Shown piece after piece: positions 1-8,576 of a stretch of 64,000 nucleotides of DNA. Source of the stretch: Azoarcus sp. CIB (GTDB lineage: Bacteria > Pseudomonadota > Gammaproteobacteria > Burkholderiales > Rhodocyclaceae); the NCBI RefSeq assembly GCF_001190925.1, contig NZ_CP011072.1, forward strand, positions 4,588,001 to 4,652,000, written 5' to 3'. The notes beneath the pieces are model-generated. The model saw only the letters and a list, made by a program, of their open reading frames with translations, was not told where the DNA came from and searched no databases. How positions within the stretch are numbered: position 1 is the stretch's first letter; every line of letters begins with the position of its first letter. Both the position numbers and the translations under genes were made by a program.

Positions 1-73
1 GCCGAAACTCGCCGCTGCGCGCGGCGGAGCCGATTGAGGCGGCCCCACACAAACTGAGCCACACAGGCGATTT

Positions 74-114
74 ACTACGCAGACGCTCCAAAGAGGGGCG
101 TCACGATTCGTAGT
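74..114. repeat. Imperfect inverted repeat in the gene-free left edge
   Basis: Bases 1-159 hold no convincing gene. Within them ACTACG (74-79) and CGTAGT (109-114) bracket an imperfect stem that also pairs GACGC with GCGTC. It lies downstream of the toxin gene on the minus strand, so it could be a weak transcription end, but there is no T tract. Function unknown. Confidence 0.25.
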
Positions 115-159
115 GCAGGTCTCCGTCGTTCGTCGGTGGCGCACTTTCGTGACGGAGGC

Positions 160-444
160 TCAGGGTCGTTTCAAATCCCTGTAAAAGTTCTCGTGAGGAC
201 CAACGGATTCCAGATATACCAACCTGACTTGCTCTGCGACCGTGTATCCAAGCAAATAGAGTTGCCCCTGGCTGCGAAACTTGACGACCATCAGCTCTGC
301 CAAATCCCCTTTCTTGCGCTCACCTATCGCGGGGTTTTCCGCGATGGACGCGACTGCAATGTCGACGTCGACAACGACGTTGTCGTGCAGCTTCTTGTAC
401 TGGCGGGCAAATCGGCGCGTTTGCTGAATGTCGTAACCGCTCAC
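160..444 (-). CDS. RelE/ParE-family type II toxin
   Basis: A 94-residue protein with the size and layout of RelE/ParE toxins: an N-terminal helix rich in basic residues (RRFARQYKKLH), then a beta-rich core ending in an RLVYLESVGPHENFYRDLKR-type tail typical of the fold. Family members are mRNA interferases (RelE) or gyrase inhibitors (ParE); sequence alone does not decide which. The start codon overlaps the stop of the upstream antitoxin gene by four bases (ATGA), the usual coupling in such pairs. Confidence 0.8.
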   Translation of the reverse strand: MSGYDIQQTRRFARQYKKLHDNVVVDVDIAVASIAENPAIGERKKGDLAELMVVKFRSQGQLYLLGYTVAEQVRLVYLESVGPHENFYRDLKRP

Positions 445-674
445 TGCTGACGACTCCGGGGCACGAAGGGCGTAGCCTCCTCGCGTGCCTCGGCCATCGA
501 TGCGAGAGACTCGGCGACAAAACTTACCGGCAGGTCGGGATTGTCGAGCGCCGCCCTCCCCACCTTTGCCCAGAATTCAATCTGGCCTGCGATGGTGCGA
601 TGCTCAGCGGCGGCATCAGCCTTGGCCTGGTTGTAAAGCGTCTGGTCAATTCGAATAGAGGTGGTGGTGGACAT
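441..674 (-). CDS. ParD-like antitoxin (ribbon-helix-helix type)
   Basis: A 77-residue protein starting MSTTTSIRIDQTLYNQAK, which resembles the beta-strand and first helix of ribbon-helix-helix DNA-binding antitoxins. The C-terminal half is acidic and proline-containing and probably wraps the toxin. The frame is open further upstream, but the ATG at 674 is preferred because the RHH-like segment begins there and an 18-bp operator-like palindrome lies just upstream. It is the first gene of a two-gene operon with the toxin and would neutralise it and repress the operon. Confidence 0.78.
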   Translation of the reverse strand: MSTTTSIRIDQTLYNQAKADAAAEHRTIAGQIEFWAKVGRAALDNPDLPVSFVAESLASMAEAREEATPFVPRSRQQ

Positions 675-684
675 GGCAGATCCG

Positions 685-702
685 TTACTACAATTGTGGT
701 AA
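685..702. promoter_or_regulatory. Operator-like palindrome of the toxin-antitoxin operon
   Basis: TTACTACAATTGTGGTAA is symmetric at 8 of 9 base pairs, is AT-rich against its surroundings and sits 10 bases upstream of the antitoxin ATG. Type II antitoxins normally bind such palindromes to autoregulate. Binding is inferred. Confidence 0.5.
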
Positions 703-747
703 AACATCGTAGCGCTGAAAATCGCGCCAGTCCACCCCCAAAAAGAA

Positions 748-783
748 CAAACCCCCGCGGGGCACGAGCCGCGCGGGGGTTTG
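748..783 (-). terminator. Rho-independent terminator of the DUF485-actP operon
   Basis: A perfect 12-bp stem (CAAACCCCCGCG at 748-759 with its complement at 772-783) lies 47 bases beyond the actP stop. Read on the minus strand it is followed by TTCTTTTT, a classic intrinsic terminator. Confidence 0.85.
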
Positions 784-829
784 CGATATTGCTGCGGCAC
801 ATGTCGTGCCGCGGGCTTCTAAAGAGCGC

Positions 830-2506
830 TCAGTGCGACGAAGCCGTCTCTGCGCCGACGCCGGTCTGCGCGCGCACGTACTGGTCTTCGAAGGCTTCGA
901 TTTCCTTCTGTGCGCCGACACTGCTGTCCATCTTCGAAACGACGATCGCGAGGATGAAGGCGATCGGCATCGAGAACAGCGCCGGCTGCGTGTAGGGGAA
1001 GATCGCGGCCGCGTTGTGCAGCACGTCCACCCACACCGACTTCGACAGCACGACGAAGGTCACGGCGCTGAACAGGCCGGAGTAACCGCCCCACAGCGCG
1101 CCACGGGTCGTCAGGCCCTTCCAGTACATCGACAGGATCAGCACCGGGAAGTTGGCCGAAGCTGCGACGCCGAAGGCGAGCGCGACCATGAACGCGATGT
1201 TCATCTTCTCGAAGGCCATGCCGAGCAGGACTGCGACGATGCCGAGGCCGATGGTCGCGAACTTGGACACCTTCAGTTCGGTCGTCTCCGACGCCTTGCC
1301 CTTCATGATGACGCGGGAGTAGATGTCGTGCGAGATCGCCGAGGCGCCAGCCAGTGCGAGACCGGCGACGACCGCGAGGATGGTCGCGAAGGCCACGGCC
1401 GACAGGAAGCCGAGCAGCAGGTTGCCGCCGACCGCCTTGGCGAGGTGCATGGCGATCATGTTGCCGCCGCCGATGACCTTGCCGCCGAGCTGGCCGCCCT
1501 CGAAGAACTCGGGGTTGGTGCCGACGATCAGGATCGCGCACAGGCCCATGATGGCGATGACGTTGAAGAAGTACGCGACGATGCCCGATGCGTAGAGCAC
1601 CGACTTGCGCGCTTCCTTGGCGTCCGTGACGGTGAAGAAGCGCATCAGGATGTGCGGCAGGCCAGCGGTACCGAACATCAGGCCGAGGCCGAGCGAGATC
1701 GCGGTGACCGGATCGGCGAGCAGGCTGCCCGGGGAGAGGAGCTTGCCGCCGAGCTTGTGCACTTCCATCGCACGCGTGGTCAGCTCATCGAAGCTGAAGC
1801 CGAACTGGCTGAACGCGAGCAGCATCACGGTGGTGCCGCCGATGAGCAGCATGCAGGCCTTGATGATCTGCACCCAGGTCGTCGCGACCATGCCGCCGAA
1901 GGTGACGTACACCATCATCAGCGCGCCGACCACGAACAGCGCGATGTTGTAGTCGAGGCCGAACAGCAGCTTGATGAGCTGGCCGGCGCCGACCATCTGG
2001 GCGACGAGGTAGAAGCACACCACGGTCAGCGAGCTGATGGCGGCCATCGTGCGCACCTTGCCCTGGTCGAGGCGGTAGGCGGTGATGTCGGCGAAGGTGA
2101 ACTTGCCGAGGTTGCGCAGGCGCTCGGCCATCAGGAACAGGATGATGGGCCAGCCGACGAAGAACGCGATCATGTAGATGTACGCATCGACGCCCTGCGT
2201 GTACATCATCGCGGTGAGACCGAGCAGGGTCGCGGCGGACATGTAGTCACCGGCGATCGCGAGGCCGTTCTGCCAGCCGGTGATGCCACCGCCGGCGGTG
2301 TAGAAGTCAGCGGTCGACTTGGTACGCGAGGCGGCCCAGTAGGTGATGACAAGGGTCAGCACCACGAAGATGAAGAACATCAGGATCGCGTGCAGGTTGA
2401 GGCCCTGCTTTTCCGTCTGGGCGATGGCATCACCGGCGACAGCCGATGCGGCGATCGAGAGCGAGAACAGGCCGGCGGCGAAACGGGAAATCGTGGAAGC
2501 TTTCAT
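830..2506 (-). CDS. actP: Cation/acetate symporter, ActP family
   Basis: A 558-residue sodium:solute symporter (SSS) family protein, the usual length for ActP. A hydrophobic leader ending near AVAGDAIAQ is followed by about 13 membrane segments. Typical SSS motifs are visible, such as [13 protein letters not shown] near residue 65 and [17 protein letters not shown] just after it. ActP relatives import acetate and other short monocarboxylates with a cation. The gene follows the DUF485 gene, its usual partner, with the two overlapping by one base (TAATG). Acetate is the likely substrate; pyruvate, propionate or another small acid cannot be excluded. Confidence 0.88.
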   Translation of the reverse strand: MKASTISRFAAGLFSLSIAASAVAGDAIAQTEKQGLNLHAILMFFIFVVLTLVITYWAASRTKSTADFYTAGGGITGWQNGLAIAGDYMSAATLLGLTAMMYTQGVDAYIYMIAFFVGWPIILFLMAERLRNLGKFTFADITAYRLDQGKVRTMAAISSLTVVCFYLVAQMVGAGQLIKLLFGLDYNIALFVVGALMMVYVTFGGMVATTWVQIIKACMLLIGGTTVMLLAFSQFGFSFDELTTRAMEVHKLGGKLLSPGSLLADPVTAISLGLGLMFGTAGLPHILMRFFTVTDAKEARKSVLYASGIVAYFFNVIAIMGLCAILIVGTNPEFFEGGQLGGKVIGGGNMIAMHLAKAVGGNLLLGFLSAVAFATILAVVAGLALAGASAISHDIYSRVIMKGKASETTELKVSKFATIGLGIVAVLLGMAFEKMNIAFMVALAFGVAASANFPVLILSMYWKGLTTRGALWGGYSGLFSAVTFVVLSKSVWVDVLHNAAAIFPYTQPALFSMPIAFILAIVVSKMDSSVGAQKEIEAFEDQYVRAQTGVGAETASSH

Positions 2507-2826
2507 TATTTTTCTTCCTTAAACGCGGCACGCACGATTTCGTTGTTGATGTCGTCGAACTCGCCGTTGGCGCGACGCACGTAGACCAGCGTCAGCACCC
2601 AGAAGAACACGAACTGGAACAGGCCGGCGGCGACGCCGAAGGTCAGGTTGCTGCCTTCCGACAGCTGCTTCGCGATCAGCCCGGGCGCGAACGCGACGAG
2701 CAGGACGAAGCCGTAGAAGATCGTCAGGACGATGATCGACAGGATCGTCGCGAAGCGGGTGCGCTTCTCGACGAGTTCCATAAAGCGCGGATTGCGCCTG
2801 ATGTGCGCATACATTGATACAGACAT
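2506..2826 (-). CDS. DUF485 membrane protein (YjcH-like)
   Basis: A 106-residue protein with two predicted membrane segments (about residues 28-50 and 62-84), matching the DUF485 family that almost always precedes actP. The ATG at 2826 is preferred over an upstream start because GGAGGGAGAGGG lies directly before it. The charged ends ([28 protein letters not shown]) flank the hairpin. It probably supports assembly or function of the symporter; no biochemical role is established from sequence. Confidence 0.85.
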   Translation of the reverse strand: MSVSMYAHIRRNPRFMELVEKRTRFATILSIIVLTIFYGFVLLVAFAPGLIAKQLSEGSNLTFGVAAGLFQFVFFWVLTLVYVRRANGEFDDINNEIVRAAFKEEK

Positions 2827-2921
2827 TCCCTCTCCCTCCAAGAAAAGCAACGATGTCACGTCGCTCCGCCACACTCCTCCTTCAGCCGACCCGATGTCTG
2901 TTGCACCAGTGCCGACGGGCG

Positions 2922-2935
2922 GATGATATATCATC
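2922..2935. promoter_or_regulatory. Perfect 14-bp palindrome
   Basis: GATGATATATCATC is perfectly self-complementary. It lies in the divergent region between the actP operon and the crotonase gene, six bases from another inverted repeat. Candidate operator for a dimeric regulator; the regulator is unknown. Confidence 0.35.
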
Positions 2936-2941
2936 TACAAG

Positions 2942-2965
2942 ACTCCATACCATAACGTATGGAGT
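2942..2965. promoter_or_regulatory. Inverted repeat containing TCCATA-N8-TATGGA
   Basis: ACTCCATAC and GTATGGAGT form 9-bp arms around a 6-base centre and are followed on the plus strand by a run of seven T. It could act as a terminator, but no plus-strand gene ends here. It sits between divergent genes, and the core TCCATA-N8-TATGGA recurs upstream of the CoA-transferase gene starting at 23332, so an operator is the better reading. Confidence 0.45.
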
Positions 2966-3029
2966 TTTTTTAATTCATTGATAAATTGAATTTTTCTACC
3001 ATTCCCGAAGCGACAGACGGAACCCGGCC

Positions 3030-3812
3030 ATGAGCGGCGAGATACTTTTTTCCACCGATGGCGACATCGCCACGCTGACCCTCTCCAACCCCGACAAGCT
3101 GAACGCGATCGACTCCGCGATGTGGATCGCGCTGCGCGAAGCCTTCGAGCGCATCGCCGCGACTCCCCCACTGCGCTGCGTGATCCTGCGCGGTGCGGGC
3201 GACAAGGCGTTCGCGGCGGGGGGCGACATCGAGGAGTTCCTGACCGTGCGCGCGACCGTCGACGACGCGCTGCATTACCACGACACGCTGGTCGCCGCGG
3301 CGCTGGACGCGATCCGCGCGTGTGCGATTCCGACCGTGGCCGCGATCCAGGGCGCCTGCGTCGGAGGCGGGCTGGAGATCGCCGGCTGCTGTGACCTGCG
3401 CATCGCCGGCGAGTCGGCGCGCTTCGGTGCCCCGATCAACCGCCTGGGCTTCTCGATGTATCCGGGCGAGATGGCGGGCCTGCTGGATCTGGTCGGCCCG
3501 GCGGTGTTGCTGGAGATCCTGCTCGAGGGGCGCATCCTCGACGCGCGCGAGGCGCTGCAGAAGGGGTTGCTGACGCGCGTGACCGACGACGAGAAGGTGC
3601 TGGACGAGGCCCGCGCGAGCGCAGCGCGCATCGTCGCCGGCGCCCCGCTGGTCGCACGCTGGCACAAGCAGTGGGTGCACCGGCTGATGCGCGGCGGCGC
3701 CCTGAGTGAGGAAGAAAAGCGCGCGGCGTTCGACTTCCTCGCGACGGACGACTACCGCGAGGGGCTGGACGCGTTCTTCGCGAAGCGCAAGCCGGTGTTC
3801 ACCGGGCGCTGA
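3030..3812 (+). CDS. Enoyl-CoA hydratase/isomerase family protein
   Basis: A 260-residue crotonase-fold protein. The oxyanion-hole segments are visible as AFAAGGDIEEF near residue 65 and GACVGGGLEIAGCCDLRIA near residue 110. The usual catalytic glutamates of true hydratases are not clear in the second segment, where INRLGFSMYPGEMAGL occupies the position. It may therefore be a hydratase, an isomerase or another crotonase activity in fatty-acid or aromatic acyl-CoA breakdown. It is a single gene, divergent from the acetate symporter pair, with a palindrome-rich control region between them. Confidence 0.82.
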   Translation: MSGEILFSTDGDIATLTLSNPDKLNAIDSAMWIALREAFERIAATPPLRCVILRGAGDKAFAAGGDIEEFLTVRATVDDALHYHDTLVAAALDAIRACAIPTVAAIQGACVGGGLEIAGCCDLRIAGESARFGAPINRLGFSMYPGEMAGLLDLVGPAVLLEILLEGRILDAREALQKGLLTRVTDDEKVLDEARASAARIVAGAPLVARWHKQWVHRLMRGGALSEEEKRAAFDFLATDDYREGLDAFFAKRKPVFTGR

Positions 3813-3829
3813 CCTGCGGGCAACCAATT

Positions 3830-3892
3830 ACCGTTCGGGCTGAGCCTGTCGAAGCCCTGGCAGCGCCCTTCGACACGCTCAGGGCGAACGGT
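3830..3892. repeat. REP-like palindrome (CCGTTCG...CGAACGG family)
   Basis: ACCGTTCGGGCTGAGCCTGT begins a 63-base inverted repeat whose right arm ends AGGGCGAACGGT, with TCGAAG and CTTCGA inside. This matches a dispersed intergenic REP family common in proteobacteria. It begins 18 bases after the crotonase stop. Confidence 0.7.
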
Positions 3893-3927
3893 TGTATTTG
3901 ACGCCTTAGTTTGTGGAAGCACGGATT

Positions 3928-4024
3928 CGTAGGGTGGGAGAAGCGAAGCGCATCCCACCATGAGCCGGCCGGGCGAATTATGGCGCTTGGATTGGCGGGA
4001 TACGCTGCGCTCCTCCCGCCCTAC
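3928..4024. repeat. Paired GTAGGGYGGGAG repeats, inverted
   Basis: Two copies of a ~31-base unit face each other: CGTAGGGTGGGAGAAGCGAA from 3928 and its relative read in reverse, ending CTCCTCCCGCCCTAC, at 3994-4024. The same unit recurs near 6543 and 22097-22193. The pair lies between the convergent crotonase and cobQ genes and could fold into a large hairpin. Confidence 0.7.
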
Positions 4025-4038
4025 AGGATTTCAAGCGT

Positions 4039-5505
4039 TCAGACGAGCCACGCGGCCGGCAACACCGGGGAAAGATCCAGATGTGTCCCAACGCTGTCCG
4101 CCAGCCGGTCAAGATCCGCTTCGCGCCGCGCTGCGAGATCGACCGTTTCGACCTCCCCCGCCCCGGCCCACGCGAGCAGCGCGGACAGGGCCGCGGGCGC
4201 GTCGAACAGCCCGTGCAGGTAGGTGCCGAGGATCTGCCCGTCGGCCGATAGCGCGCCGTCGGCGCGGCCGTCGTCGAAGTGCAGCGCGGGGCGGGCGAGG
4301 GCTGCGCCGCGGCTCACGCCCATGTGGATCTCGTAACCGGCGACGGCGGCTCCGCCGGGCAGGCACAGCACGCCGCTGCGGTTCTCAAGCTGCTTTTCGG
4401 CTTCGAGGACGGTTTCCATGTCGAGCAGACCCAGCCCCGCGACGGTGCTCGGCACCCCTTCCAACCCCTGCGGGTCCGCGAGGCGCGTGCCGAGCATCTG
4501 GAAGCCGCCGCAGATGCCCGCGACCTTGCCGCCGTAGCGCAGGTGCCGCTTGATCGCCGGCTCCCATCCCTGCGCACGCAGCCAGGCGAGGTCGGCCTGC
4601 ACGCTCTTGGAGCCGGGCAGCACGATCAGGTCGGCGGGCGGGATGGCCTGTCCGGGCCCGACCCAGCGGAAATCGATCTGCGGATGCAGGCGCAGCGCGT
4701 CGAGGTCGGTGTGGTTGGAGATGCGCGGATAGACCGGCGCGACCACGCGCAGGCGCGCCTCGCGCTTGTCGACGCTGGCCTCGCCGAGCGCGTCCTCGGC
4801 ATCGAGGAACAGGCCGTGCAGGTAGGGCAGCACGCCCAGCACCGGCCGTCCGGTGCGTTGCTCGAGCCAGTCCAGCCCGGACTGCAGCAGGCCAAGGTCG
4901 CCGCGAAAGCGGTTGATGACGAAGCCCTTCACGCGCGCCTGCTCCGACGGCGACAGCAGTTCGAGCGTGCCCACCAGATGCGCGAAGACGCCGCCGCGGT
5001 CGATATCGGCGACGAGGATCACCGGCACGTCGGCGGCTTCGGCAAAGCCCATATTGGCGATGTCGCGATCGCGCAGGTTGATTTCCGCCGGGCTCCCGGC
5101 GCCTTCGACCAGCACGCACTCGTAGGCGCTGGTGAGGCGATCCCAGGACTGCATCACGGCCTTCATCGCGGTCGGCTTGTAGGCGTGATAGTCGCGCGCC
5201 GACAGGTTGGCGGCGACCTTGCCGTGGATGACGACCTGCGCGCCGATGTCGGTGGACGGCTTGAGCAGCACGGGATTGAAGTCGGTGTGCGGCTCCAGTC
5301 CTGCCGCGAGCGCCTGCAGCGCCTGCGCGCGGCCAATCTCGCCGCCGTCCGCCGTCACCGCCGAGTTGAGCGCCATGTTCTGCGGCTTGAATGGTGCGAC
5401 GCGCACGCCACGCCGCGCGAGCAGGCGCGCGAGTCCGGCGACCAGCGTGCTCTTGCCGGCGTCGGAGGTCGTCCCCTGCACCATCAGGGTGATTGCTTGC
5501 GGCAT
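4039..5505 (-). CDS. cobQ: Cobyric acid synthase (CobQ/CbiP)
   Basis: A 488-residue glutamine-dependent amidotransferase, the usual CobQ length. It amidates side chains b, d, e and g of adenosyl-cobyrinic acid a,c-diamide. The N-terminal ATP-binding domain starts with [12 protein letters not shown] and [10 protein letters not shown]. The C-terminal type-I glutaminase-like domain shows [10 protein letters not shown] with the nucleophile cysteine, and GTYLHGLFD with the histidine. The ATG at 5505 is chosen over an in-frame TTG eight codons upstream because [17 protein letters not shown] is the normal family start. It is divergent from cbiB, which acts on its product. Confidence 0.95.
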   Translation of the reverse strand: MPQAITLMVQGTTSDAGKSTLVAGLARLLARRGVRVAPFKPQNMALNSAVTADGGEIGRAQALQALAAGLEPHTDFNPVLLKPSTDIGAQVVIHGKVAANLSARDYHAYKPTAMKAVMQSWDRLTSAYECVLVEGAGSPAEINLRDRDIANMGFAEAADVPVILVADIDRGGVFAHLVGTLELLSPSEQARVKGFVINRFRGDLGLLQSGLDWLEQRTGRPVLGVLPYLHGLFLDAEDALGEASVDKREARLRVVAPVYPRISNHTDLDALRLHPQIDFRWVGPGQAIPPADLIVLPGSKSVQADLAWLRAQGWEPAIKRHLRYGGKVAGICGGFQMLGTRLADPQGLEGVPSTVAGLGLLDMETVLEAEKQLENRSGVLCLPGGAAVAGYEIHMGVSRGAALARPALHFDDGRADGALSADGQILGTYLHGLFDAPAALSALLAWAGAGEVETVDLAARREADLDRLADSVGTHLDLSPVLPAAWLV

Positions 5506-5562
5506 GGCGTAGAATCCCGGCTCGTTCAAAGCGGCGGATTATCGCCGATAAGCTTCGCCCCG

Positions 5563-6489
5563 ATGATTTCCCTGCTCGTCAAACTCCTCGCCGGCATCGC
5601 GCTCGACCACCTGCTCGGCGAGCCGCGCCGCTGGCATCCGCTGGTCGGCTTCGGCCGCTGGGCGGGCTGGCTGGAGGCACGCTTGCGCCCGCGGCTGCCG
5701 ACCCGTGCGGGCGGCCTACTCGCGTGGCTGTTGGCGATCGGGCCGTGGCTCGCGCTGGCGCTGCTGCTGCGCGCGAGCCATCCCGCCGCGCACTGGCTGG
5801 TCGATATCGGCCTGCTCTATTTCGCGCTCGGCGCGCGCAGCCTCGCGCAGCATGCCGAGGCGATCGCGGCGCCGCTCGCGGCCGGCGACCTAGACATGGC
5901 GCGCGAGCGCGTCGGCTGGATCGTCAGCCGCGACACGCGCGCGCTGGACGCGGCCGGCGTCGCCAAGGCCGGCACCGAGTCGGTGCTCGAAAACGGAAAC
6001 GACGCGGTGTTCGGCGCACTGTTCTGGTTCTGCATCGCGGGCGGCGCCGGCGCGCTGGTGTTCCGCCTCGCCAACACGCTCGACGCGATGTGGGGTTACC
6101 GCACCGAACGCTTCATCCGTTTCGGCTGGGCGGCCGCGCGCCTCGACGACATCCTGAACTGGCTGCCGGCGCGACTCACGGCGCTGACCTATGCGCTGCT
6201 CGGCCGCAGCCGCGACGCGCTGGCGTGCTGGCGCGAACAGGCCTCGGCCTGGGACAGCCCCAACGCCGGACCGGTGATGGCTGCGGGCGCCGGCGCGCTC
6301 GGGGTGCAGCTCGGCGGCGCGGCGATCTACCACGGCCACGAAGAGCTGCGCCCGCCGCTCGGCTGCGGCCGCACGCCGGACGCCGCCAGCGTACGCGCCG
6401 CGGTACGCCTGATGCAGCACGGGATGCTGCTCTGGACGGGCATCGTTGCCGCCGGCGCGATCGTCGCGGCGCTTGCGGGAGCGCGATGA
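5563..6489 (+). CDS. cbiB: Adenosylcobinamide-phosphate synthase (CbiB)
   Basis: A 308-residue membrane protein of the CbiB family (called CobD in the aerobic nomenclature). It attaches (R)-1-amino-2-propanol phosphate to cobyric acid. Family motifs: [19 protein letters not shown] at the N-terminus, [12 protein letters not shown], and [16 protein letters not shown] in the middle, with several hydrophobic segments. The long open frame upstream runs antisense through cobQ; the true start is the ATG at 5563. It is 57 bases from the divergent cobQ start. Confidence 0.93.
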   Translation: MISLLVKLLAGIALDHLLGEPRRWHPLVGFGRWAGWLEARLRPRLPTRAGGLLAWLLAIGPWLALALLLRASHPAAHWLVDIGLLYFALGARSLAQHAEAIAAPLAAGDLDMARERVGWIVSRDTRALDAAGVAKAGTESVLENGNDAVFGALFWFCIAGGAGALVFRLANTLDAMWGYRTERFIRFGWAAARLDDILNWLPARLTALTYALLGRSRDALACWREQASAWDSPNAGPVMAAGAGALGVQLGGAAIYHGHEELRPPLGCGRTPDAASVRAAVRLMQHGMLLWTGIVAAGAIVAALAGAR

Positions 6490-6542
6490 TGGGCTTCGAG
6501 GGAGCTGCCATGTGGGAGCGGCAAGGCAATCGCACGAGCGCG

Positions 6543-6608
6543 TGTAGGGCGGGAGGAGCGCAGCGTATCCCGCCAATCCGGACGTGGGAGCGGCTTCAGC
6601 CGCGTATC
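6543..6608. repeat. GTAGGGCGGGAG unit plus GTGGGAGCGGCTTCAGCCGC unit
   Basis: Between cbiB and the decarboxylase gene, one copy of the GTAGGGCGGGAG family (6543-6574) is followed by GTGGGAGCGGCTTCAGCCGC (from 6584), the unit that forms the repeat at 31684-31758. Each contains an internal palindrome. The second copy ends only a few bases before the next gene's start. Confidence 0.65.
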
Positions 6609-6612
6609 TCGA

Positions 6613-7596
6613 ATGCTTGAGCACGGCGGACGCCTGCGCCGCGCGGCGCAGCACTACGGCATTCCGCTCGCCGACTGGCTGGACCTGTCGACGGGCATCA
6701 ACCCGCACGCGTGGCCCGTCCCGCCCATTCCGGCAGACGCCTGGCACCGCCTGCCCGAAGACGGCGACGGGCTCGAGGCTGCCGCCGCGGCCTGCTACGG
6801 CACCGACCAGCTGCTGCCGGTCGCCGGCTCGCAACCGGCGATCCAGGCCCTGCCGGCGCTGATCCCCAGCGAGCGCGTGACCGTGCTCGCTCCGACCTAT
6901 GCCGAGCATCCGCATGCCTGGCGCGGACGCACGCTGCGCGCCGTTGCCGCGGACGCAGTCGAGGGGGCGCTCGACGACACCGACGTGCTGCTGCTCGTGC
7001 ACCCCAACAACCCGTCCGGCGCACGCTTTTCGCGCGATCGGCTGCTCGGCTGGCACGCGCGGCTCGCGGCGCGCGGCGGCTGGCTGGTGGTCGACGAAGC
7101 CTTCATCGATGCGGACCCGGCCGACAGCCTCGCAACTGCCGCCGGGCGCGCGAACCTCGTCGTGTTGCGCTCGCTCGGCAAGTTCTTCGGGCTGGCCGGC
7201 GCGCGTGTCGGCTTCGTGCTCGCGCCGACGGACCTGCGCGAACGCCTGGCCGAGCTCCTCGGGCCGTGGACGCTGAGCGGCCCCGCACGTCACGTCGCCC
7301 GCGCAGCGCTGGCAGACCGCCCATGGCAGGACGCGATGTGCGAACGCCTGCAAGGCGAAGCCGCGCGCCTCGCCGGCCTGTTGCGGGATAGCGGCCTCGG
7401 CGAACCCGCGGGGCCGGCGCTGTTCCAGTGGGTGGGCTGTCCGGACGCGCCGGCGGTGCAGGAGCACCTCGCGCGCGCCGGCATCCTCGTGCGCCGCTTC
7501 GACGAACCGGCGAGCCTGCGCTTCGGCCTGCCGCCGGACGAAACCGGCTGGGCCCGCCTCGCCGCGGCGCTCGACGCCTTGCGCAGGGCGGCCTGA
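6613..7596 (+). CDS. cobD: Threonine-phosphate decarboxylase (PLP-dependent)
   Basis: A 327-residue fold-type I aminotransferase-like enzyme. Salmonella CobD makes (R)-1-amino-2-propanol phosphate from L-threonine phosphate, the substrate of CbiB just upstream; in the other nomenclature this is CobC. Visible motifs: LSTGINPHAWP near residue 24, LLVHPNNPSGARF, and SLGKFFGLAGARVGF carrying the PLP lysine, with a C-terminal RFGLPPDETGWARL. There is no strong ribosome site, as a repeat lies just before the ATG. It is one base from the next gene, so the two are probably co-transcribed. Confidence 0.9.
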   Translation: MLEHGGRLRRAAQHYGIPLADWLDLSTGINPHAWPVPPIPADAWHRLPEDGDGLEAAAAACYGTDQLLPVAGSQPAIQALPALIPSERVTVLAPTYAEHPHAWRGRTLRAVAADAVEGALDDTDVLLLVHPNNPSGARFSRDRLLGWHARLAARGGWLVVDEAFIDADPADSLATAAGRANLVVLRSLGKFFGLAGARVGFVLAPTDLRERLAELLGPWTLSGPARHVARAALADRPWQDAMCERLQGEAARLAGLLRDSGLGEPAGPALFQWVGCPDAPAVQEHLARAGILVRRFDEPASLRFGLPPDETGWARLAAALDALRRAA

Positions 7597-7597
7597 C

Positions 7598-8569
7598 ATG
7601 CAGCTCGACCATTACGTCAACACGATCGGCCGCCACCTGCGCGCGCGCTTCGGCGAACGCGTGCACAAGCTGCCGCTGCACGCGAATTTCACCTGTCCCA
7701 ACCGCGACGGCACGCTCGGGCGCGGCGGCTGCACCTTCTGCAACGTGCGCGCCTTCAGCGACGAGGCCGAGGCGCCGATCGCGCAGCAGCTCGATGCCGG
7801 CCGCGTCCGCGCCGACCGCGCGCGCCGCTACCTCGCCTACTTCCAGGCCTACACCAGCACCTACGCGGAAGTGGAGACGCTGCAGCGGCTGTACGAGGAG
7901 GCCCTCGCCGGCGCCGACATCGTCGGGCTGTGCATCGGCACGCGCCCCGATTGCGTACCCGACGCGGCACTGGATCTCCTCGCCGGCTACCGCGAGCGCG
8001 GCTACGAGGTATGGTTGGAACTGGGCCTGCAGAGCGCCTTCGACGACACGCTCGCGCGCGTCAATCGCGGGCACGGCTGGGCGGCCTACGCGGATGCGAC
8101 GGCGCGCGCCCACGCGCGGGGAATTCCGGTGTGCACGCACCTCATCGTCGGCCTTCCGGGCGAAGCGCCCGAGCGCAGCCTGGATACGCTGGAGCGTGTG
8201 CTGGAGCTCAGCGTCGAGGGGCTGAAACTGCACCCGCTGATGATCGTCAAGGGCAGCCGCCTCGCCGCCGCGTGGCGCCGCGGCGAGGTCGCGCCGCCGG
8301 ACGCCGCGCATTACGCCGAGGTCGCCACGGAGATGATCCGGCGCACGCCCGCAAGCGTCGTGTATCACCGCGTGTCCGCGACCGCCAACGCGCCGACGCT
8401 GCTTGCACCCGCGTGGTGCGCCGGTCGATTCGAAGGGATCCACGAAATCGCCCGCCGGCTCGCCGCGACCGGCCCGCAGGGCAGCCTCACCGTGCAGCCC
8501 CTGGCGCCCCCTTCCCCGCAGCCCCCGACGGAGCGCGCCACCGCACGCACGGCGACCCGCCCCAACTGA
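7598..8569 (+). CDS. Radical SAM protein, YhcC/TIGR01212 family
   Basis: A 323-residue radical SAM protein. The cluster motif is CPNRDGTLGRGGCTFC near residue 28: a distal cysteine followed by CxxC, characteristic of the YhcC group. GADIVGLCIGTRPDC and HLIVGLPGEAPE fit the partial TIM barrel. The reaction of this family is not established. The last ~30 residues are rich in proline, threonine and alanine and look disordered. It sits one base after the decarboxylase gene and seven before the btuF-like gene, an unusual place for this family, so a corrinoid link is possible but unproven. Confidence 0.85.
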   Translation: MQLDHYVNTIGRHLRARFGERVHKLPLHANFTCPNRDGTLGRGGCTFCNVRAFSDEAEAPIAQQLDAGRVRADRARRYLAYFQAYTSTYAEVETLQRLYEEALAGADIVGLCIGTRPDCVPDAALDLLAGYRERGYEVWLELGLQSAFDDTLARVNRGHGWAAYADATARAHARGIPVCTHLIVGLPGEAPERSLDTLERVLELSVEGLKLHPLMIVKGSRLAAAWRRGEVAPPDAAHYAEVATEMIRRTPASVVYHRVSATANAPTLLAPAWCAGRFEGIHEIARRLAATGPQGSLTVQPLAPPSPQPPTERATARTATRPN

Positions 8570-8576
8570 GAAGCCG

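Noticed and set aside
806-2584. A 592-codon open frame on the plus strand
   Set aside because: Antisense to the actP gene, with low-complexity Arg/His/Asp/Glu composition; a codon-bias artefact.
2942-2971. A terminator for a plus-strand gene
   Set aside because: No plus-strand gene precedes it, and the core motif recurs at another promoter, so an operator is more likely.
4279-5562. An N-terminal extension of CbiB giving a 736-residue protein
   Set aside because: The extension is antisense to cobQ and has no domain character; CbiB starts at the ATG at 5563.
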